Origin: an uncultured Eubacteriales bacterium
GTDB lineage: Bacteria; Bacillota; Clostridia; Saccharofermentanales; Fastidiosipilaceae
NCBI GenBank assembly: GCA_902373515.1
Contig: CABKML010000014.1
Coordinates: 1-38,432, forward strand
DNA length: 38,432 nucleotides
Direction: 5' to 3'
Shown here: positions 13,337 to 22,862 of the stretch, piece by piece
Position numbering within the stretch: the first letter of the stretch is position 1
Layout: the number at the start of each line of letters is the position of its first letter
Position numbers and translations under genes: made by a program
Notes under the pieces: model-generated
Databases searched by the model: none
Told to the model about the DNA's origin: nothing
Seen by the model: only the letters and a program-made list of their open reading frames with translations

Positions 13337-15481
13337 TTAATTTCTTACTGTTTTTCTGCCGCTGAACAGCAATAAGCTCAACAGTCCGACTGCGACCAGA
13401 TAAAGGCTCAATTTCCCGCTCGTTTCCGGTTTGTTGCCGACTGCAATCTGACGGGTCACTGTAATTTTAAGAGTCTGCTCACACTTAATTTCCTTCCCGC
13501 TTGTTGTTTTACCTGTAACTGTAATCTGATACGTTTTTGCACCTTTGCTGTCCAGTTCCTGTTGCAAGGAATTGTCTTTAATAATGCCGCTGATTGTACC
13601 GGCAGCCAGCACTTTCCTGTTATTGGGATCGGGAGCAGCGGGCGTGAATTTTAAGCCTATTTTTGCTAATTCCGTTTGCCAAGCCTGATCAAACGCAAAA
13701 GTCGGTAAGTTTTCCTCTTTTTGGCTTGTGACGGTAATTTTAATCTGATTTATTTCCTGCCCCTCGTATACTGTCTGTTCAGGCGGCTGCGCTTCCATTT
13801 GCACATCAGCCGGCGGATAATCTATCTTATAATTCTGAAATAATGAGGTAGGCGTAAAGGTAATTTTCCGTGTCGGAAATAGCTGCATATCGGCAGGAAT
13901 ATTGTACTTTTGCCGCATCTCCTGCTCTTTGGCTTGAATAGCCTTGTCTACCTGATGTTTAACGATCTTCATATAATCTCCGGACGCCGGCTTGGAGGTA
14001 TCAGTTTCAAAGTTCTCATTAACCCGGGAATCGTAGCATGCCGGTAATTGCAATGTTTCTGTTTTGTCTTTATAGGTTATTGTGATTTCTTTGTAATATT
14101 TAGCTTTGGCTCCCAGCTCCAGCAGGTCCGGATTATCCGTAACCACCAGATTTTTCAGAATGTAATCATTTTTCGTTTGCTCTTCCGTTTGACCGAACAG
14201 GTTGGGATCCTTCAGACTCAACTTGTTTATCAGTTTTGTTCTACCTTTTTCTGTTTTAGTATTTTTAGATGCAATCAAAGCATTTACATGCCTTGTTATA
14301 TTTCTCTTTGTATATTCAAAGTCAACCTTCCAATTATTCGCCACCAACACGCCTCTGAAGCCGGCAAAAGTATTTTGCAAGTTCGTTATACTGTAAAGAC
14401 TACCACCCTTATAGTACAAATTCAGATTGCTGAAATTAAGCACGAAGTCATCCGTTCCCGCATTTTGAAACATAGATTCCATATAAACGATGTTGAAGTT
14501 GGACTGCCATTTACTGAAATCTGTATAACCTGTAAGGCTCTCCATTCCTTGGAAGTAACTTCCAAAGTCAGTATTATGATTTGTTTTAAATTTCCACTTG
14601 CTTAACTCGTTAATATCCGTAATATTCTTATCGCCTCGCAGTAAAGCGTAGGCAGATGTCATAAACCGGACATTAACATCGCCGATGTTGCCCAAAGAGG
14701 CGAGTTGGTTTCCTTGTAAGAAAGAATGTGCCCAGATGTCACGCGGCACTTTTCCTCGAGTTAATTCTTTGTAAAAATATATTCTTCCTTCAAAGTGCAA
14801 AGTATATCCCGGATGTTCAGCAATAAACTTTTCGATAGCTTCAGCCTCAGCATTTCTAGCTGAAAAAAATTCATAATAATCTTTGTCTGCCTTTGTTGCA
14901 TTACCATGTGCTATATCATCATCCTTAACTTCTTTTCCGGGATCTAAACACGTTATAAAGCCTTCCTTGGCGCCGTTTTTCGGACGGATAATTACCAGTT
15001 TGGCAGCATCATCAGCAATCGCCTCACAGCCCTGCATCTTCATCACATCTGCCTCTTCCAGCTTATCGCGCCAAGGCGGCAAAGCGTCGCCGGTGAGAGC
15101 TTGCGGTGTATTTAAGTTGATTTGAGCCGAGCGCTGTTGCTGCAAAGCCTTTTCCGGCAGCGGCCGCGGCAAATAGTGATCGTTCTTTTTTTCTTCATTA
15201 CTTGCAACTTCCGGCTTGTTCGCAGCTTCCTTAACAGTTGCAGGTTCAAGCTTCTTCTCAAGCGGCGTCAAGCCGGCCGTTGCCCTGTCCGGCTTTGCTG
15301 CACCTTCGGCCGGCAAAGCGGTCGAATTTGAAGCTTCTGCCACATCAGGCTGCAAAGTTGAATCTGCGGCCGAAGCAGCCGTTAAAGAGGCGGTATCCGC
15401 CGCGGCAACCTGTTGTAAAATAACTGAAGAAAAAAGCAAAAATGCTGCAAGAGCAACTGCCGTTACACGCTTAATAAACAC
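13337..15481 (-). CDS. Cell-surface protein with BspA-like region and atypical C-terminal sorting signal
   Basis: 714 residues from a GTG start. An in-frame stop lies two codons upstream, and no ATG occurs within the signal peptide. Residues 1-28 are the signal peptide (VALAAFLLFSSVILQQVAAA). About 30-125 is Ala/Glu/Lys-rich low complexity. About 150-390 includes diverged repeats of the BspA/DUF285 kind (INELSKWKF, YFQGMESLTGYTDFSKWQ, YMESMFQNAG). About 555-680 looks like a beta-sandwich domain. The C-terminus has NKPETSG (683-689), a hydrophobic stretch and RKTVRN. This is the layout of a sortase substrate, but Lys stands where Leu is expected and Ser-Gly follows Thr. Secretion and envelope attachment are likely; the binding partner is unknown. 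A Fur-like box lies just upstream. Confidence 0.82.
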   Translation of the reverse strand: MFIKRVTAVALAAFLLFSSVILQQVAAADTASLTAASAADSTLQPDVAEASNSTALPAEGAAKPDRATAGLTPLEKKLEPATVKEAANKPEVASNEEKKNDHYLPRPLPEKALQQQRSAQINLNTPQALTGDALPPWRDKLEEADVMKMQGCEAIADDAAKLVIIRPKNGAKEGFITCLDPGKEVKDDDIAHGNATKADKDYYEFFSARNAEAEAIEKFIAEHPGYTLHFEGRIYFYKELTRGKVPRDIWAHSFLQGNQLASLGNIGDVNVRFMTSAYALLRGDKNITDINELSKWKFKTNHNTDFGSYFQGMESLTGYTDFSKWQSNFNIVYMESMFQNAGTDDFVLNFSNLNLYYKGGSLYSITNLQNTFAGFRGVLVANNWKVDFEYTKRNITRHVNALIASKNTKTEKGRTKLINKLSLKDPNLFGQTEEQTKNDYILKNLVVTDNPDLLELGAKAKYYKEITITYKDKTETLQLPACYDSRVNENFETDTSKPASGDYMKIVKHQVDKAIQAKEQEMRQKYNIPADMQLFPTRKITFTPTSLFQNYKIDYPPADVQMEAQPPEQTVYEGQEINQIKITVTSQKEENLPTFAFDQAWQTELAKIGLKFTPAAPDPNNRKVLAAGTISGIIKDNSLQQELDSKGAKTYQITVTGKTTSGKEIKCEQTLKITVTRQIAVGNKPETSGKLSLYLVAVGLLSLLLFSGRKTVRN

Positions 15482-15523
15482 TGTTCAAACCTGTTCTTTC
15501 CTAGCATCTAAATTTTATCTCTA

Positions 15524-15538
15524 TAGTAATCATTTTCA
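15524..15538 (-). promoter_or_regulatory. Possible Fur-type box upstream of the surface protein gene
   Basis: TGAAAATGATTACTA on the minus strand matches 12 of the 14 specified positions of the 7-1-7 Fur motif TGATAATnATTATCA. It lies about 45 bases before the GTG start. The surroundings are AT-rich, so a chance match is possible. Confidence 0.35.
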
Positions 15539-15642
15539 TAAGCAATAATGTATATTATTCAACATTTAGATTAAAAAAATGTAAACTTAGAAGTCGATAC
15601 GCACAAAAGAAGCATTTACAGAAATCCGGTATTTTAACAGCC

Positions 15643-16680
15643 TTAAGACAGCTCTTGCGCAATCTCCAACATTCGGGTGCGCGGCAAATTATGCAGGCGC
15701 GGGTAAGTCGAAGCGACGCTTGCAACTTGGCGATATGCCATAATCTGTCTAGGGAAATTCGCTTGAGCTGCAGGCGGCAAAGAATAAACAGCGGGCGGCA
15801 AACTTAAAGCCCCAAGTAAATTGCGCAATTTGGCAGCTGAAAGCTCCGGTTCATTGGTGGTCTTAAGACAAAAACAAAAACTACCGATTTTAACTAACGG
15901 CAAACTGTATTCCAGCAAAGTCGGTAACGAGGAAACTGCCCGAGCAACAACAAAATTATAGCTGTGCCGCGCCTGACTGTGCGCATAGTCTTCTACCCTT
16001 TGCCAGAGCAGATTACAAGGCAATTGCAAATCCCGGCAGACGAAATCCAGAAAAGCTAATTTTTTTCTAACCGTATCCAATAAATCACAAGTTAATTCCG
16101 GCAACAATATTGCCAAAATAATCCCCGGAATACCGGCGCCTGTCCCTATGTCCAGCAATTTCCCCGCAGCTGAGGAGTTCAACGCCTCTTTTATTCTGCC
16201 GGCCAACATAAAGCTGTCGAAAATGTCACTCGTTACAATGTCTTGCGCTTTTTTTATCCGGCTGAGATTCAAATGTTGATTAACTGCAAGGCGTAAATAA
16301 TAATACCGTAAAATTTTTTCATATTGTGACTTGGTCAGGCGCAACTTACAGCGAGAGGCAAGCAGCGTAATCACATCGGCCGCCAAGGAGGGATATTTCT
16401 CGCCCGTCATAGCCAAATTGCTGCTGAAATCCGTCGCTTGCAATTCATGCTCGAGCTCAATATAAGATGTCCGGGCAAAAATCCGGGCATAAAGTTGGGT
16501 CCCGAAATTCTCGTCTTTCTCCGCCTGCTCCTGCACTTCCTTATCAGTCAGCTGCAGCAGAGCACAAGCCAACTGCCTGACTACAGCGACAGTTTCCGTA
16601 TAATCCTCTATGCTGATATTAAAAGGTCGCAGCAATTCCTGATAATTTATAGCTTTATTGCTTTTCCTGTTTTCTTTCAC
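15643..16680 (-). CDS. rsmG: 16S rRNA (guanine527-N7)-methyltransferase RsmG
   Basis: RsmG methylates G527 of 16S rRNA using SAM. The family core is clear: [24 protein letters not shown], the SAM loop [54 protein letters not shown] and a basic C-terminus. The core needs about 240 residues, yet the frame gives 345 from GTG 16680, so about 100 extra residues precede it. I chose GTG 16680 (GGAAGG 8 bases upstream), overlapping the mnmG stop by 26 bases. The frame stays open to 16932, but that part is antisense-free overlap with mnmG and is not credible. The true start could also be further in. Confidence 0.9.
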   Translation of the reverse strand: MKENRKSNKAINYQELLRPFNISIEDYTETVAVVRQLACALLQLTDKEVQEQAEKDENFGTQLYARIFARTSYIELEHELQATDFSSNLAMTGEKYPSLAADVITLLASRCKLRLTKSQYEKILRYYYLRLAVNQHLNLSRIKKAQDIVTSDIFDSFMLAGRIKEALNSSAAGKLLDIGTGAGIPGIILAILLPELTCDLLDTVRKKLAFLDFVCRDLQLPCNLLWQRVEDYAHSQARHSYNFVVARAVSSLPTLLEYSLPLVKIGSFCFCLKTTNEPELSAAKLRNLLGALSLPPAVYSLPPAAQANFPRQIMAYRQVASVASTYPRLHNLPRTRMLEIAQELS

Positions 16681-18640
16681 GACGATAACCTTCCAAATAT
16701 ACGACCAAAACAGATATATCGGCAGGCGACACACCTGAGATTCTACTTGCCTGACCCAAATTTTTCGGCCGCTGTTCCTGCAATTTCTGTCTTGCTTCCA
16801 AGCGTAAACCGTGCAGACTGCTGTAATCAAGATCCGGCGGCAACAAACGGGACTCCATTTTGACAAAACGGGCAATTCTTTCCTGTTCAATTTTGATATA
16901 ACCGGCATATTTAAGTTGTGTTTCAACGGCAAAAATTATTTCCGGAGCTAAAGCCGGACGCTCGGAATCATAGGCCGCCGTTACATTGTAATTAAATTGC
17001 GGTCGACGTAATAATTCATCAAGATGACAAGTTTGCGTTAAATCCGGCAAATTCAAAGATTGCAGATAAACATGGGCCTCCTGCGGTTTCACGCTAACTC
17101 CCTGTAAGCGTTTCAGCTCCGTTGCAACGGCTTCGACTTTAGCTGAATATTTTTCATACCGCTCTCTACTGATTAAATGCGCCTTGTATGCTATATCGCT
17201 CAGACGCATATCGGCATTATCCTGTCTTAAAGACAAACGATATTCCGTCCGGGAAGTCATCATCCGGTAAGGCTCTTTCGTTCCTTTGGTAACCAAATCG
17301 TCGATAAGTACACCGATATAAGCCTGATTACGCTGTAAAATCAAAGCTTCTTCGCCCCTTACCGCTAATGCCGCATTGGCACCGGCAATAAGTCCCTGAC
17401 ACGCAGCTTCTTCGTAACCGGAACTGCCGTTTGTTTGACCGGCGAAATACAAACCGGCGACCTTTTTGCTCTCCAAAGTCAGCTGCAATTCCAGCGGATC
17501 TATCAAATCGTACTCAATTGCATACGCCGTACGGGTAATTTCCGCCTTTTCCAAGCCGGCTATACTGTGCAATACCTGAATTTGCACATCTTCCGGTAAA
17601 GAACTCGATAAGCCGGATATATACAATTCTCTGGTATCCAATCCCGTAGGTTCAATAAACAATTGATGGCGTTCTTTATCGGCAAACTTCATCACTTTAT
17701 CTTCTATCGACGGGCAATAACGTGTACCGGTACCGCTGATAAGGCCGCTGAATAAAGGTGAACGACTGATGTTATTTCTGATAATCGTATGCGTGGTGGG
17801 ATTGGTATAAGTCACAAAACAGCTTTGTTGTTTTTCTTTAGTCAAAGGGTGGGCGATATACGGTGCTGTTGCATAACTGGGAGTATTAAGGAAACTGAAG
17901 GAGAAAGGTTCAGCATCGCCTTTTTGTTCTTCCATACCGCTGAAATCACATGATCTTTTATGGATACGGACCGGGGTACCTGTCTTGAAACGTTGCATTC
18001 GGATGCCTAAGGCGGCAATATTGCCGCTGAGGTATTCTGAATAAGCCAAGCTGTCGGGGCCTTGATGATATTTTTCCTGACCGACTATAATCTCCGAATT
18101 CAAATAGGTACCGGTGGTTATAATTACTTTTTGAGCCAAATAAGCAGCATGGAAACGGGAAACTATACCGAGAATTTTCTTCCCTTTGTCTGTTTGACAC
18201 CACAACAAATCGACAATTTCCGCTTGTTTAATAAACAAATTATCAATATCTTCCAAGCGTAATTTCATATAACGTTGGTAGGCTTTGCGATCAATTTGCG
18301 CCCGCGGACTGTAAACTGCCGGGCCCTTGGAAGTGTTGAGCATCCGAAAATGAATGCCGTTCTTATCCGCAGCTTCTCCCATCAAGCCGCCCAACGCATC
18401 AATTTCCCGAACCAATTGTCCTTTGGCCGTTCCGCCGATGTGGGGGTTGCAGGGCATGTTGGCCAAACCGTCCATGGATAAGGTAAATAATCCTACTTTA
18501 TCCACCGATTTACAAGCCGCATAAGCTGCCTCTATACCGGCATGACCGGCACCGACTACAGCTACATCGAATCGATCCGCAATAAAAATATCCGCCGCCT
18601 GCAGTTCTGCTGCAATATTATTTATATCTAAAATCTGCAT
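16655..18640 (-). CDS. mnmG: tRNA uridine-5-carboxymethylaminomethyl modification enzyme MnmG (GidA)
   Basis: MnmG, with MnmE, makes the cmnm5 modification of wobble U34 using FAD and methylene-THF. The FAD-binding loop is [17 protein letters not shown] (GAGHAG at 30-35), followed by the family signature [21 protein letters not shown]. The end carries [22 protein letters not shown]. At 661 residues it is about 30 longer than usual, partly from a 20-residue N-terminal extension. GGAGCATGGT precedes the ATG. mnmE lies 42 bases upstream, so partner enzymes are cotranscribed. Confidence 0.97.
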   Translation of the reverse strand: MQILDINNIAAELQAADIFIADRFDVAVVGAGHAGIEAAYAACKSVDKVGLFTLSMDGLANMPCNPHIGGTAKGQLVREIDALGGLMGEAADKNGIHFRMLNTSKGPAVYSPRAQIDRKAYQRYMKLRLEDIDNLFIKQAEIVDLLWCQTDKGKKILGIVSRFHAAYLAQKVIITTGTYLNSEIIVGQEKYHQGPDSLAYSEYLSGNIAALGIRMQRFKTGTPVRIHKRSCDFSGMEEQKGDAEPFSFSFLNTPSYATAPYIAHPLTKEKQQSCFVTYTNPTTHTIIRNNISRSPLFSGLISGTGTRYCPSIEDKVMKFADKERHQLFIEPTGLDTRELYISGLSSSLPEDVQIQVLHSIAGLEKAEITRTAYAIEYDLIDPLELQLTLESKKVAGLYFAGQTNGSSGYEEAACQGLIAGANAALAVRGEEALILQRNQAYIGVLIDDLVTKGTKEPYRMMTSRTEYRLSLRQDNADMRLSDIAYKAHLISRERYEKYSAKVEAVATELKRLQGVSVKPQEAHVYLQSLNLPDLTQTCHLDELLRRPQFNYNVTAAYDSERPALAPEIIFAVETQLKYAGYIKIEQERIARFVKMESRLLPPDLDYSSLHGLRLEARQKLQEQRPKNLGQASRISGVSPADISVLVVYLEGYRRERKQEKQ

Positions 18641-18682
18641 ACCATGCTCCTTTACCTCATCGGTGCTGACTGCTGCTTTTCG

Positions 18683-20161
18683 CTATTTTCCGACACAGAA
18701 ACGGCTGAATATCGTCTCAATCACCGCTTCATCCGGTTTTTGACCGGTAATAAGTGCCAACTTTTCTAAACAAGCCTGCAACATTTGATCCAAAATATCT
18801 AAAGGCGGCAGCGAACCGCCTGCTGCTTCGTCCAACTTTTGCAATATTGCGTCAATTTCACCCAATCCCTGATATTGCCGCAGCGAACTCACTTTAACGT
18901 TTTGTTGTAAGGACTGATCGCCCAAGCTGAGATAATAATCATATAAGCTTGTCAAAATTTGCATTATCTCCGTCCGATTATATACGGAACAGGGCAAAAC
19001 CGGATAATTCACGGCATATTGTTGCTTAACTTCACGCAAAAGTGGCTTGCAGACGGATAAATCCTGCTTGGTAACCACGAAAAACAACTTAATGCCTTTA
19101 GCTTGCAATTCCTGCAATAATTTAGTTGCCGGTAAATTACCATGTACGTAAGTTTCCCATTCCGGCGCCGACGTACTTGCATTGTCAACGGATAAAGCCG
19201 TATCGGCAGGTTCTCCCACCAGCCACAGAACAACATCGGCCTCAAATGCACTTTTGAAGCTGCGCTTAATGCCCTCTTTCTCCACCTTATCGGAACTTTT
19301 ACGAATACCGGCGGTATCTTTGAATTGGTACAAAATTCCTTTGTAACTTGTCTCCGCTTCTAAAACGTCACGTGTAGTGCCGGCAATATCCGTTACAATC
19401 GCCTTATCTTCATCAAGTATCGCATTGAGCAGACTCGACTTACCGGCATTGGGTGCACCTAATATTGCAATTTTTAAGCCTTCTTTAATTATTTTACCCT
19501 GGTTATAACCGGCCAGCAGAACTTGAAGTTGACAGCGAAGTTCGCCTGTTCTCCGCTTATATTCCGCCGCACTTATGTCATATTCGGGATATTCGGGAAA
19601 TTCAATGGCCATTTGACATTTAGCCTCAAAATCCAGTAAATCGCTGTTGATTTTGCTGTATTGTCTGCCCAAAGCACCCGACAGCTGCTGCAAAGCCAAC
19701 TTTTGCGCCTGTTTTTCCTCCGCTTGCAACAGATCCGCCAAACCTTCAGCTTCCGTCAAAGTAAATTTGCCGTTTAAAAAAGCACGTTTACTGAACTCAC
19801 CTTTGGTCGCCAAACGACAACCGGCATGCTGACAGGCTTCCAGCAGTCTTGTACGACTGACACTGTTACCGTGACAGGAAATTTCGACCATCTCTTCCCC
19901 GGTATACGAATGCGGCTCTTTGTAGCGCAAAAGTACAACTTCATCAACAGTTTCCTGCGTCAAAGGGTCAATCACGTGACCGTACGCCGCCTGATAACCG
20001 TTCAAAGCAACAACTTTGCGCGTGCTATTATTACTGCCGATAGGACCGAAACGGAATATTTTATCGGCCAACTGCGCAGCTCCCTGACCGGAAATACGCA
20101 AGACAGCCAGCGCTGCTGTACCGGGCGCGGTAGCAAAAGCACAAATAAGCTCATCATTCAT
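18683..20161 (-). CDS. mnmE: tRNA modification GTPase MnmE (TrmE)
   Basis: MnmE is the G-protein partner of MnmG. The N-terminal tetrahydrofolate-binding domain starts DELICAFATAPGTAALAVLRISG. The G domain (about 220-380) has GAPNAGKSS (235-243), DIAGTTRDV, DTAG and TKQD. The C-terminal tail ends FCVGK, the CxGK motif needed for modification. The usual PNVGKS has Ala in place of Val. 492 residues, with a small insertion in the G domain (around GNLPATKLLQ). AGGAG lies 9 bases before the ATG. Confidence 0.97.
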   Translation of the reverse strand: MNDELICAFATAPGTAALAVLRISGQGAAQLADKIFRFGPIGSNNSTRKVVALNGYQAAYGHVIDPLTQETVDEVVLLRYKEPHSYTGEEMVEISCHGNSVSRTRLLEACQHAGCRLATKGEFSKRAFLNGKFTLTEAEGLADLLQAEEKQAQKLALQQLSGALGRQYSKINSDLLDFEAKCQMAIEFPEYPEYDISAAEYKRRTGELRCQLQVLLAGYNQGKIIKEGLKIAILGAPNAGKSSLLNAILDEDKAIVTDIAGTTRDVLEAETSYKGILYQFKDTAGIRKSSDKVEKEGIKRSFKSAFEADVVLWLVGEPADTALSVDNASTSAPEWETYVHGNLPATKLLQELQAKGIKLFFVVTKQDLSVCKPLLREVKQQYAVNYPVLPCSVYNRTEIMQILTSLYDYYLSLGDQSLQQNVKVSSLRQYQGLGEIDAILQKLDEAAGGSLPPLDILDQMLQACLEKLALITGQKPDEAVIETIFSRFCVGK

Positions 20162-20181
20162 TAAAATGTACTCCTAAAATT

Positions 20182-20212
20182 AAACTGCCAAAACAGGAAG
20201 TTCCGGCAGTTT
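20182..20212 (-). terminator. Possible weak terminator between khpB and mnmE
   Basis: AAACTGCC and GGCAGTTT form an 8-bp stem with a 15-base loop on the minus strand, followed by AATTTTAG. The U-tract is interrupted, so read-through into mnmE is likely. Confidence 0.45.
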
Positions 20213-20237
20213 CAAAGGTCAATATAATCAGTTGCAA

Positions 20238-21017
20238 TTATCTTGCCGTATTCTCTGTATCATTATCGTCCAAATCGGCCAACTCTTCCGGCAACGGCAT
20301 ATTAGGTTGATAATCCTCACTCAAATCAATTACAACATAACGATTGGGCTCTTCGCCTTCGCTATAAGTCAAGATACCCTTGATGCCGGCCAAAGCTTCA
20401 TGAATAACCCGGCGGTCCAACGAACGCATCGGATTCAGCTCATAAGCGTTGCCGTTAAGTAACGAACGTTTAGCTGTTTTTTTGGCCAGTAAAATCAAAG
20501 TATTTTTACGTTTTTCAAAATAATCACCGATATCCAGAATAACCCGTTTGTCACAACCTGCTTGATGGACAACCAGAGAAGTCAAATATTGTAATGAACG
20601 TAAAGTTTCACCGCGGCGACCGATCAGAATACCGCAATCCTCACCGGAAATATTAAAATGCAGCGTATCTTCCGACTCCTGACATTTCAAGACATTAGCA
20701 ACATGCATGTTGGATAAGATATCCCGTAAAAACTTTTCGGCAGCGGCAATAGCAGCTTGAGTATCAGCGACAGTTGCCTCAGTTTTCTCGTGCTCTTCTT
20801 CCCCGACAGCCTCTGCATTCTCACACGTCTCAGCCTGCTGTTTATCCTTTTCCGTCAGACGGACAACAGCCGCTTTTCTGCCGATACCCAGAAACGAACC
20901 GGCTTCAGGTTGTTGCAAAACGGTAACTTCGACTGCATCTCTGGTTAAATTGAGTTCCTGTAAGCCGTTACTTACAGCTTCTTCTACAGTCTTACCCTTG
21001 ACTTCAATACTTCTCAT
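20238..21017 (-). CDS. khpB: RNA-binding protein KhpB (Jag/EloR)
   Basis: KhpB binds RNA with KhpA and influences cell elongation and envelope growth in streptococci. At 259 residues the order is Jag-N domain (MRSIEVKGKTVEEAVSNGL, 1-55), an acidic linker (60-85), a KH domain with GILIGRRGETLRSLQ (129-143) and an R3H domain around DRRVIHEAL (about 195-235). An acidic tail DLDDNDTENTAR ends the protein. AAGGAG lies 7 bases before the ATG. Its place right after yidC is the standard arrangement. Confidence 0.95.
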   Translation of the reverse strand: MRSIEVKGKTVEEAVSNGLQELNLTRDAVEVTVLQQPEAGSFLGIGRKAAVVRLTEKDKQQAETCENAEAVGEEEHEKTEATVADTQAAIAAAEKFLRDILSNMHVANVLKCQESEDTLHFNISGEDCGILIGRRGETLRSLQYLTSLVVHQAGCDKRVILDIGDYFEKRKNTLILLAKKTAKRSLLNGNAYELNPMRSLDRRVIHEALAGIKGILTYSEGEEPNRYVVIDLSEDYQPNMPLPEELADLDDNDTENTAR

Positions 21018-21051
21018 ATTTTCTCCTTTATTAGGACTACCTAAAATAAAT

Positions 21052-22083
21052 TTACTTTTTTAACTTATGTAACTCCGCTTTCACTTCATCTCTGGTTTTC
21101 AAAGATGTGCTGTCGGCTTGAGCCATTAAACGCTCATACGGGCGCGTATAAATTATGTAGAACAAATACGTTTGCAACATCATCATCAGGTTACCGACAA
21201 TCCAGTATAAGGTCATCGCCGTCGGCATCCACATGGAAAACATCAGCATCATCAGCGGCATTGTAATCAAAAGCGAACGATTCATAGTATTGGCGGTGTT
21301 ATTCTCGGCGGAACGTGCCGGATTGACCTTGGCCAAATCATTGGCTTCTTTGGTCTTAGCCATCATCGGATTCAGACGTTGAGAAAGAATTTGCGGGAAA
21401 ATAGAAGTTATCAAGTTCAAAAGGACAATGATCAGAATAGGCAGCCAAACTTTGCTGTCCGGTCCGAAGTAGACTGTTATATCCCACTTGGGAATCAAGC
21501 CCAGATCAATTCCGAAGAAATTCAGACTGATTAAATCCTGCGTTTTCATTAAGCCCTGATTGACCAAATCGGCTAAAACAGCCGGACTGTTATGCAAGGC
21601 ATTAATCAATCCGATATTATCTGTCTCGATATTCTTAGCCACAGCTTCCGTAATCAAACCTTTTGTGGCTACGAAATCAGCAATTTTATGCAGAGAATCT
21701 ATGGAAATGGAGCTGAGATAGGTAAACGGGGCAATAACGACACGATAAATCGGCCACATCAATAAAATGCTCAAGAACATAAAGCCCATACCGCCGGTCA
21801 TGGAAACTCCGTTTTCTTTGTACAAATTCATCATTTCCTGCTGGTAACGCATTTTATCTTTGCCGCAACTGCGCTGCAATTCCGCCAACTTGGGTTGTAA
21901 GGCTCGTTGGCGCAAAGAATTCTTGTGTTGTTTGACATTAAAAGGCATCAACAATATACGGACAGCTATACCGTAAATAAGAATAGCTATACCGTAGTTA
22001 CCGGTAAGATTGTACAAGCCGCGCAAAACTGCACCGAAAAAGATATACAGCGGCTCCAATAGCAACGCTTGTGAAAGCATCAT
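21052..22083 (-). CDS. yidC: Membrane protein insertase YidC/OxaA
   Basis: YidC inserts membrane proteins alone or with SecYEG. At 343 residues it has the Gram-positive short form with about five membrane segments. The conserved first block is NYGIAILIYGIAVRILLMPFNVKQHKN, which contains the hydrophilic-groove Arg. Later blocks are RYQQEMMNLYKENGVSMTGG and the C-terminal TLYWIVGNLMMMLQTYLF. No lipobox cysteine is visible. An insertion of about 60 residues (SSISIDSLHKIADFVATKG to LMKTQDLIS) separates two membrane segments. It follows rnpA by 23 bases; yidD, often found between them, is absent. Confidence 0.96.
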   Translation of the reverse strand: MMLSQALLLEPLYIFFGAVLRGLYNLTGNYGIAILIYGIAVRILLMPFNVKQHKNSLRQRALQPKLAELQRSCGKDKMRYQQEMMNLYKENGVSMTGGMGFMFLSILLMWPIYRVVIAPFTYLSSISIDSLHKIADFVATKGLITEAVAKNIETDNIGLINALHNSPAVLADLVNQGLMKTQDLISLNFFGIDLGLIPKWDITVYFGPDSKVWLPILIIVLLNLITSIFPQILSQRLNPMMAKTKEANDLAKVNPARSAENNTANTMNRSLLITMPLMMLMFSMWMPTAMTLYWIVGNLMMMLQTYLFYIIYTRPYERLMAQADSTSLKTRDEVKAELHKLKK

Positions 22084-22106
22084 TCAAATTCTCCTTGTTA
22101 CATAAA

Positions 22107-22484
22107 CTAACGTCTAATTTTAGCATGAAGTGACAAATTTTGTAAGATAGCAGCTAAATCGGCGATATATTTTTCACTTGAAAATTTTTCCGCCCGATGT
22201 TTAGCCACCAGAACGATATCAATAGGTGCGGTAAATTGTTGTTTCAGCAAGTTAAAGTTAGCCTGATAAGCCAGACGCAAACGTCGCTTATAGTAGTTAC
22301 GCCACACGGCATTGGGAGTTTGTTTGACGCAAGTGACGCCTAAGCGTACATCGCCGTATTTTTTCGGGAAAATATAACAATTCAAATATTTGCCGATATA
22401 CAATTGTCCTTTTTTCATAGTTTTGGAAAAACTATAAGGAGCTTTCAAGCGATTGTTGCGGCGCAAACGAGCTAATGCCATCAT
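22107..22484 (-). CDS. rnpA: Ribonuclease P protein component
   Basis: RnpA is the basic protein subunit of RNase P, which trims tRNA 5' leaders. The RNR motif region reads VWRNYYKRRLRLAYQ, preceded by LGVTCVKQTPNA. 125 residues, basic overall. GAGG lies upstream of a double ATG (MMALARL), so the first or second Met may be used. It lies behind rpmH, with a terminator-like hairpin between them. Confidence 0.95.
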   Translation of the reverse strand: MMALARLRRNNRLKAPYSFSKTMKKGQLYIGKYLNCYIFPKKYGDVRLGVTCVKQTPNAVWRNYYKRRLRLAYQANFNLLKQQFTAPIDIVLVAKHRAEKFSSEKYIADLAAILQNLSLHAKIRR

Positions 22485-22503
22485 TTCATCATCCTCATAC
22501 TAT

Positions 22504-22527
22504 AAAAAAAGGCTACCCCAAGCAGCC
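22504..22527 (-). terminator. Terminator-like hairpin between rpmH and rnpA
   Basis: GGCTGC and GTAGCC form a 6-bp stem (one G-U pair) on the minus strand, followed by seven T. It would make rpmH mRNA more abundant than the rnpA-yidC part. Confidence 0.7.
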
Positions 22528-22556
22528 CTTTTTCACAAAATAGAAAACTAAAGTAA

Positions 22557-22693
22557 TTACGCAGATAAGACTTTGCGTCCCTTCTGTCTGCGACGGCGCA
22601 AAACTTCACGGCCCGAAGCAGTTCTCATGCGTTTACGGAACCATGTTCACGGCTTCTTTGTTTCTTTTTGGGTTGAAACGTTCTTTTACTCAT
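22557..22693 (-). pseudogene. rpmH: Ribosomal protein bL34 with an apparent one-base deletion
   Basis: Reading from ATG 22693 (AAGGAGG 8 bases upstream) gives MSKRTFQPKKKQRSREHG and then leaves the bL34 sequence and stops at TGA. Reading the next frame from there gives RKRMRTASGREVLRRRRQK and ends GRKVLSA, the rest of bL34. The span is 137 bases, one short of the 138 needed for a 45-residue bL34. The missing base is a T in the expected GGTTTC for Gly-Phe, seen as GGTTCC near 22639-22641. Everything else (promoter, ribosome binding site, position before rnpA) is intact. A sequencing or assembly error in a short homopolymer is the likeliest cause. Confidence 0.9.
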
Positions 22694-22729
22694 CGAAGTT
22701 TCCTCCTTAATAAATTGCAAGCAGTAAGA

Positions 22730-22758
22730 ATTTTAGCCTGTTTTACGCCTATTGTCAA
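22730..22758 (-). promoter_or_regulatory. Promoter of rpmH
   Basis: On the minus strand TTGACA (22753-22758) and TAAAAT (22730-22735) are separated by 17 bases, about 37 bases before the rpmH ATG. Confidence 0.85.
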
Positions 22759-22801
22759 ATTCACCTGCTTGTTATATGCGCTGTTTCCGCTGTCCCGGAA
22801 C

Positions 22802-22842
22802 AAAAGGCTTAAGCTACAGGTAAACAGGCCGAGCTTAAGCCT
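22802..22842 (-). terminator. Terminator of the amino acid permease gene
   Basis: AGGCTTAAGCT and AGCTTAAGCCT form a perfect 11-bp stem with a 16-base loop. TTTTG follows on the minus strand. It is about 20 bases after the permease stop. Confidence 0.8.
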
Positions 22843-22862
22843 CATATTTTAGTTAATAGCTG

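Noticed and set aside
14048..14605. 185-codon plus-strand frame
   Set aside because: It is antisense to the second surface protein, without a ribosome binding site or family resemblance.
22694..22862. Replication origin beside rpmH
   Set aside because: The 169 bases are filled by the rpmH promoter and the permease terminator; there are no DnaA boxes and no dnaA.
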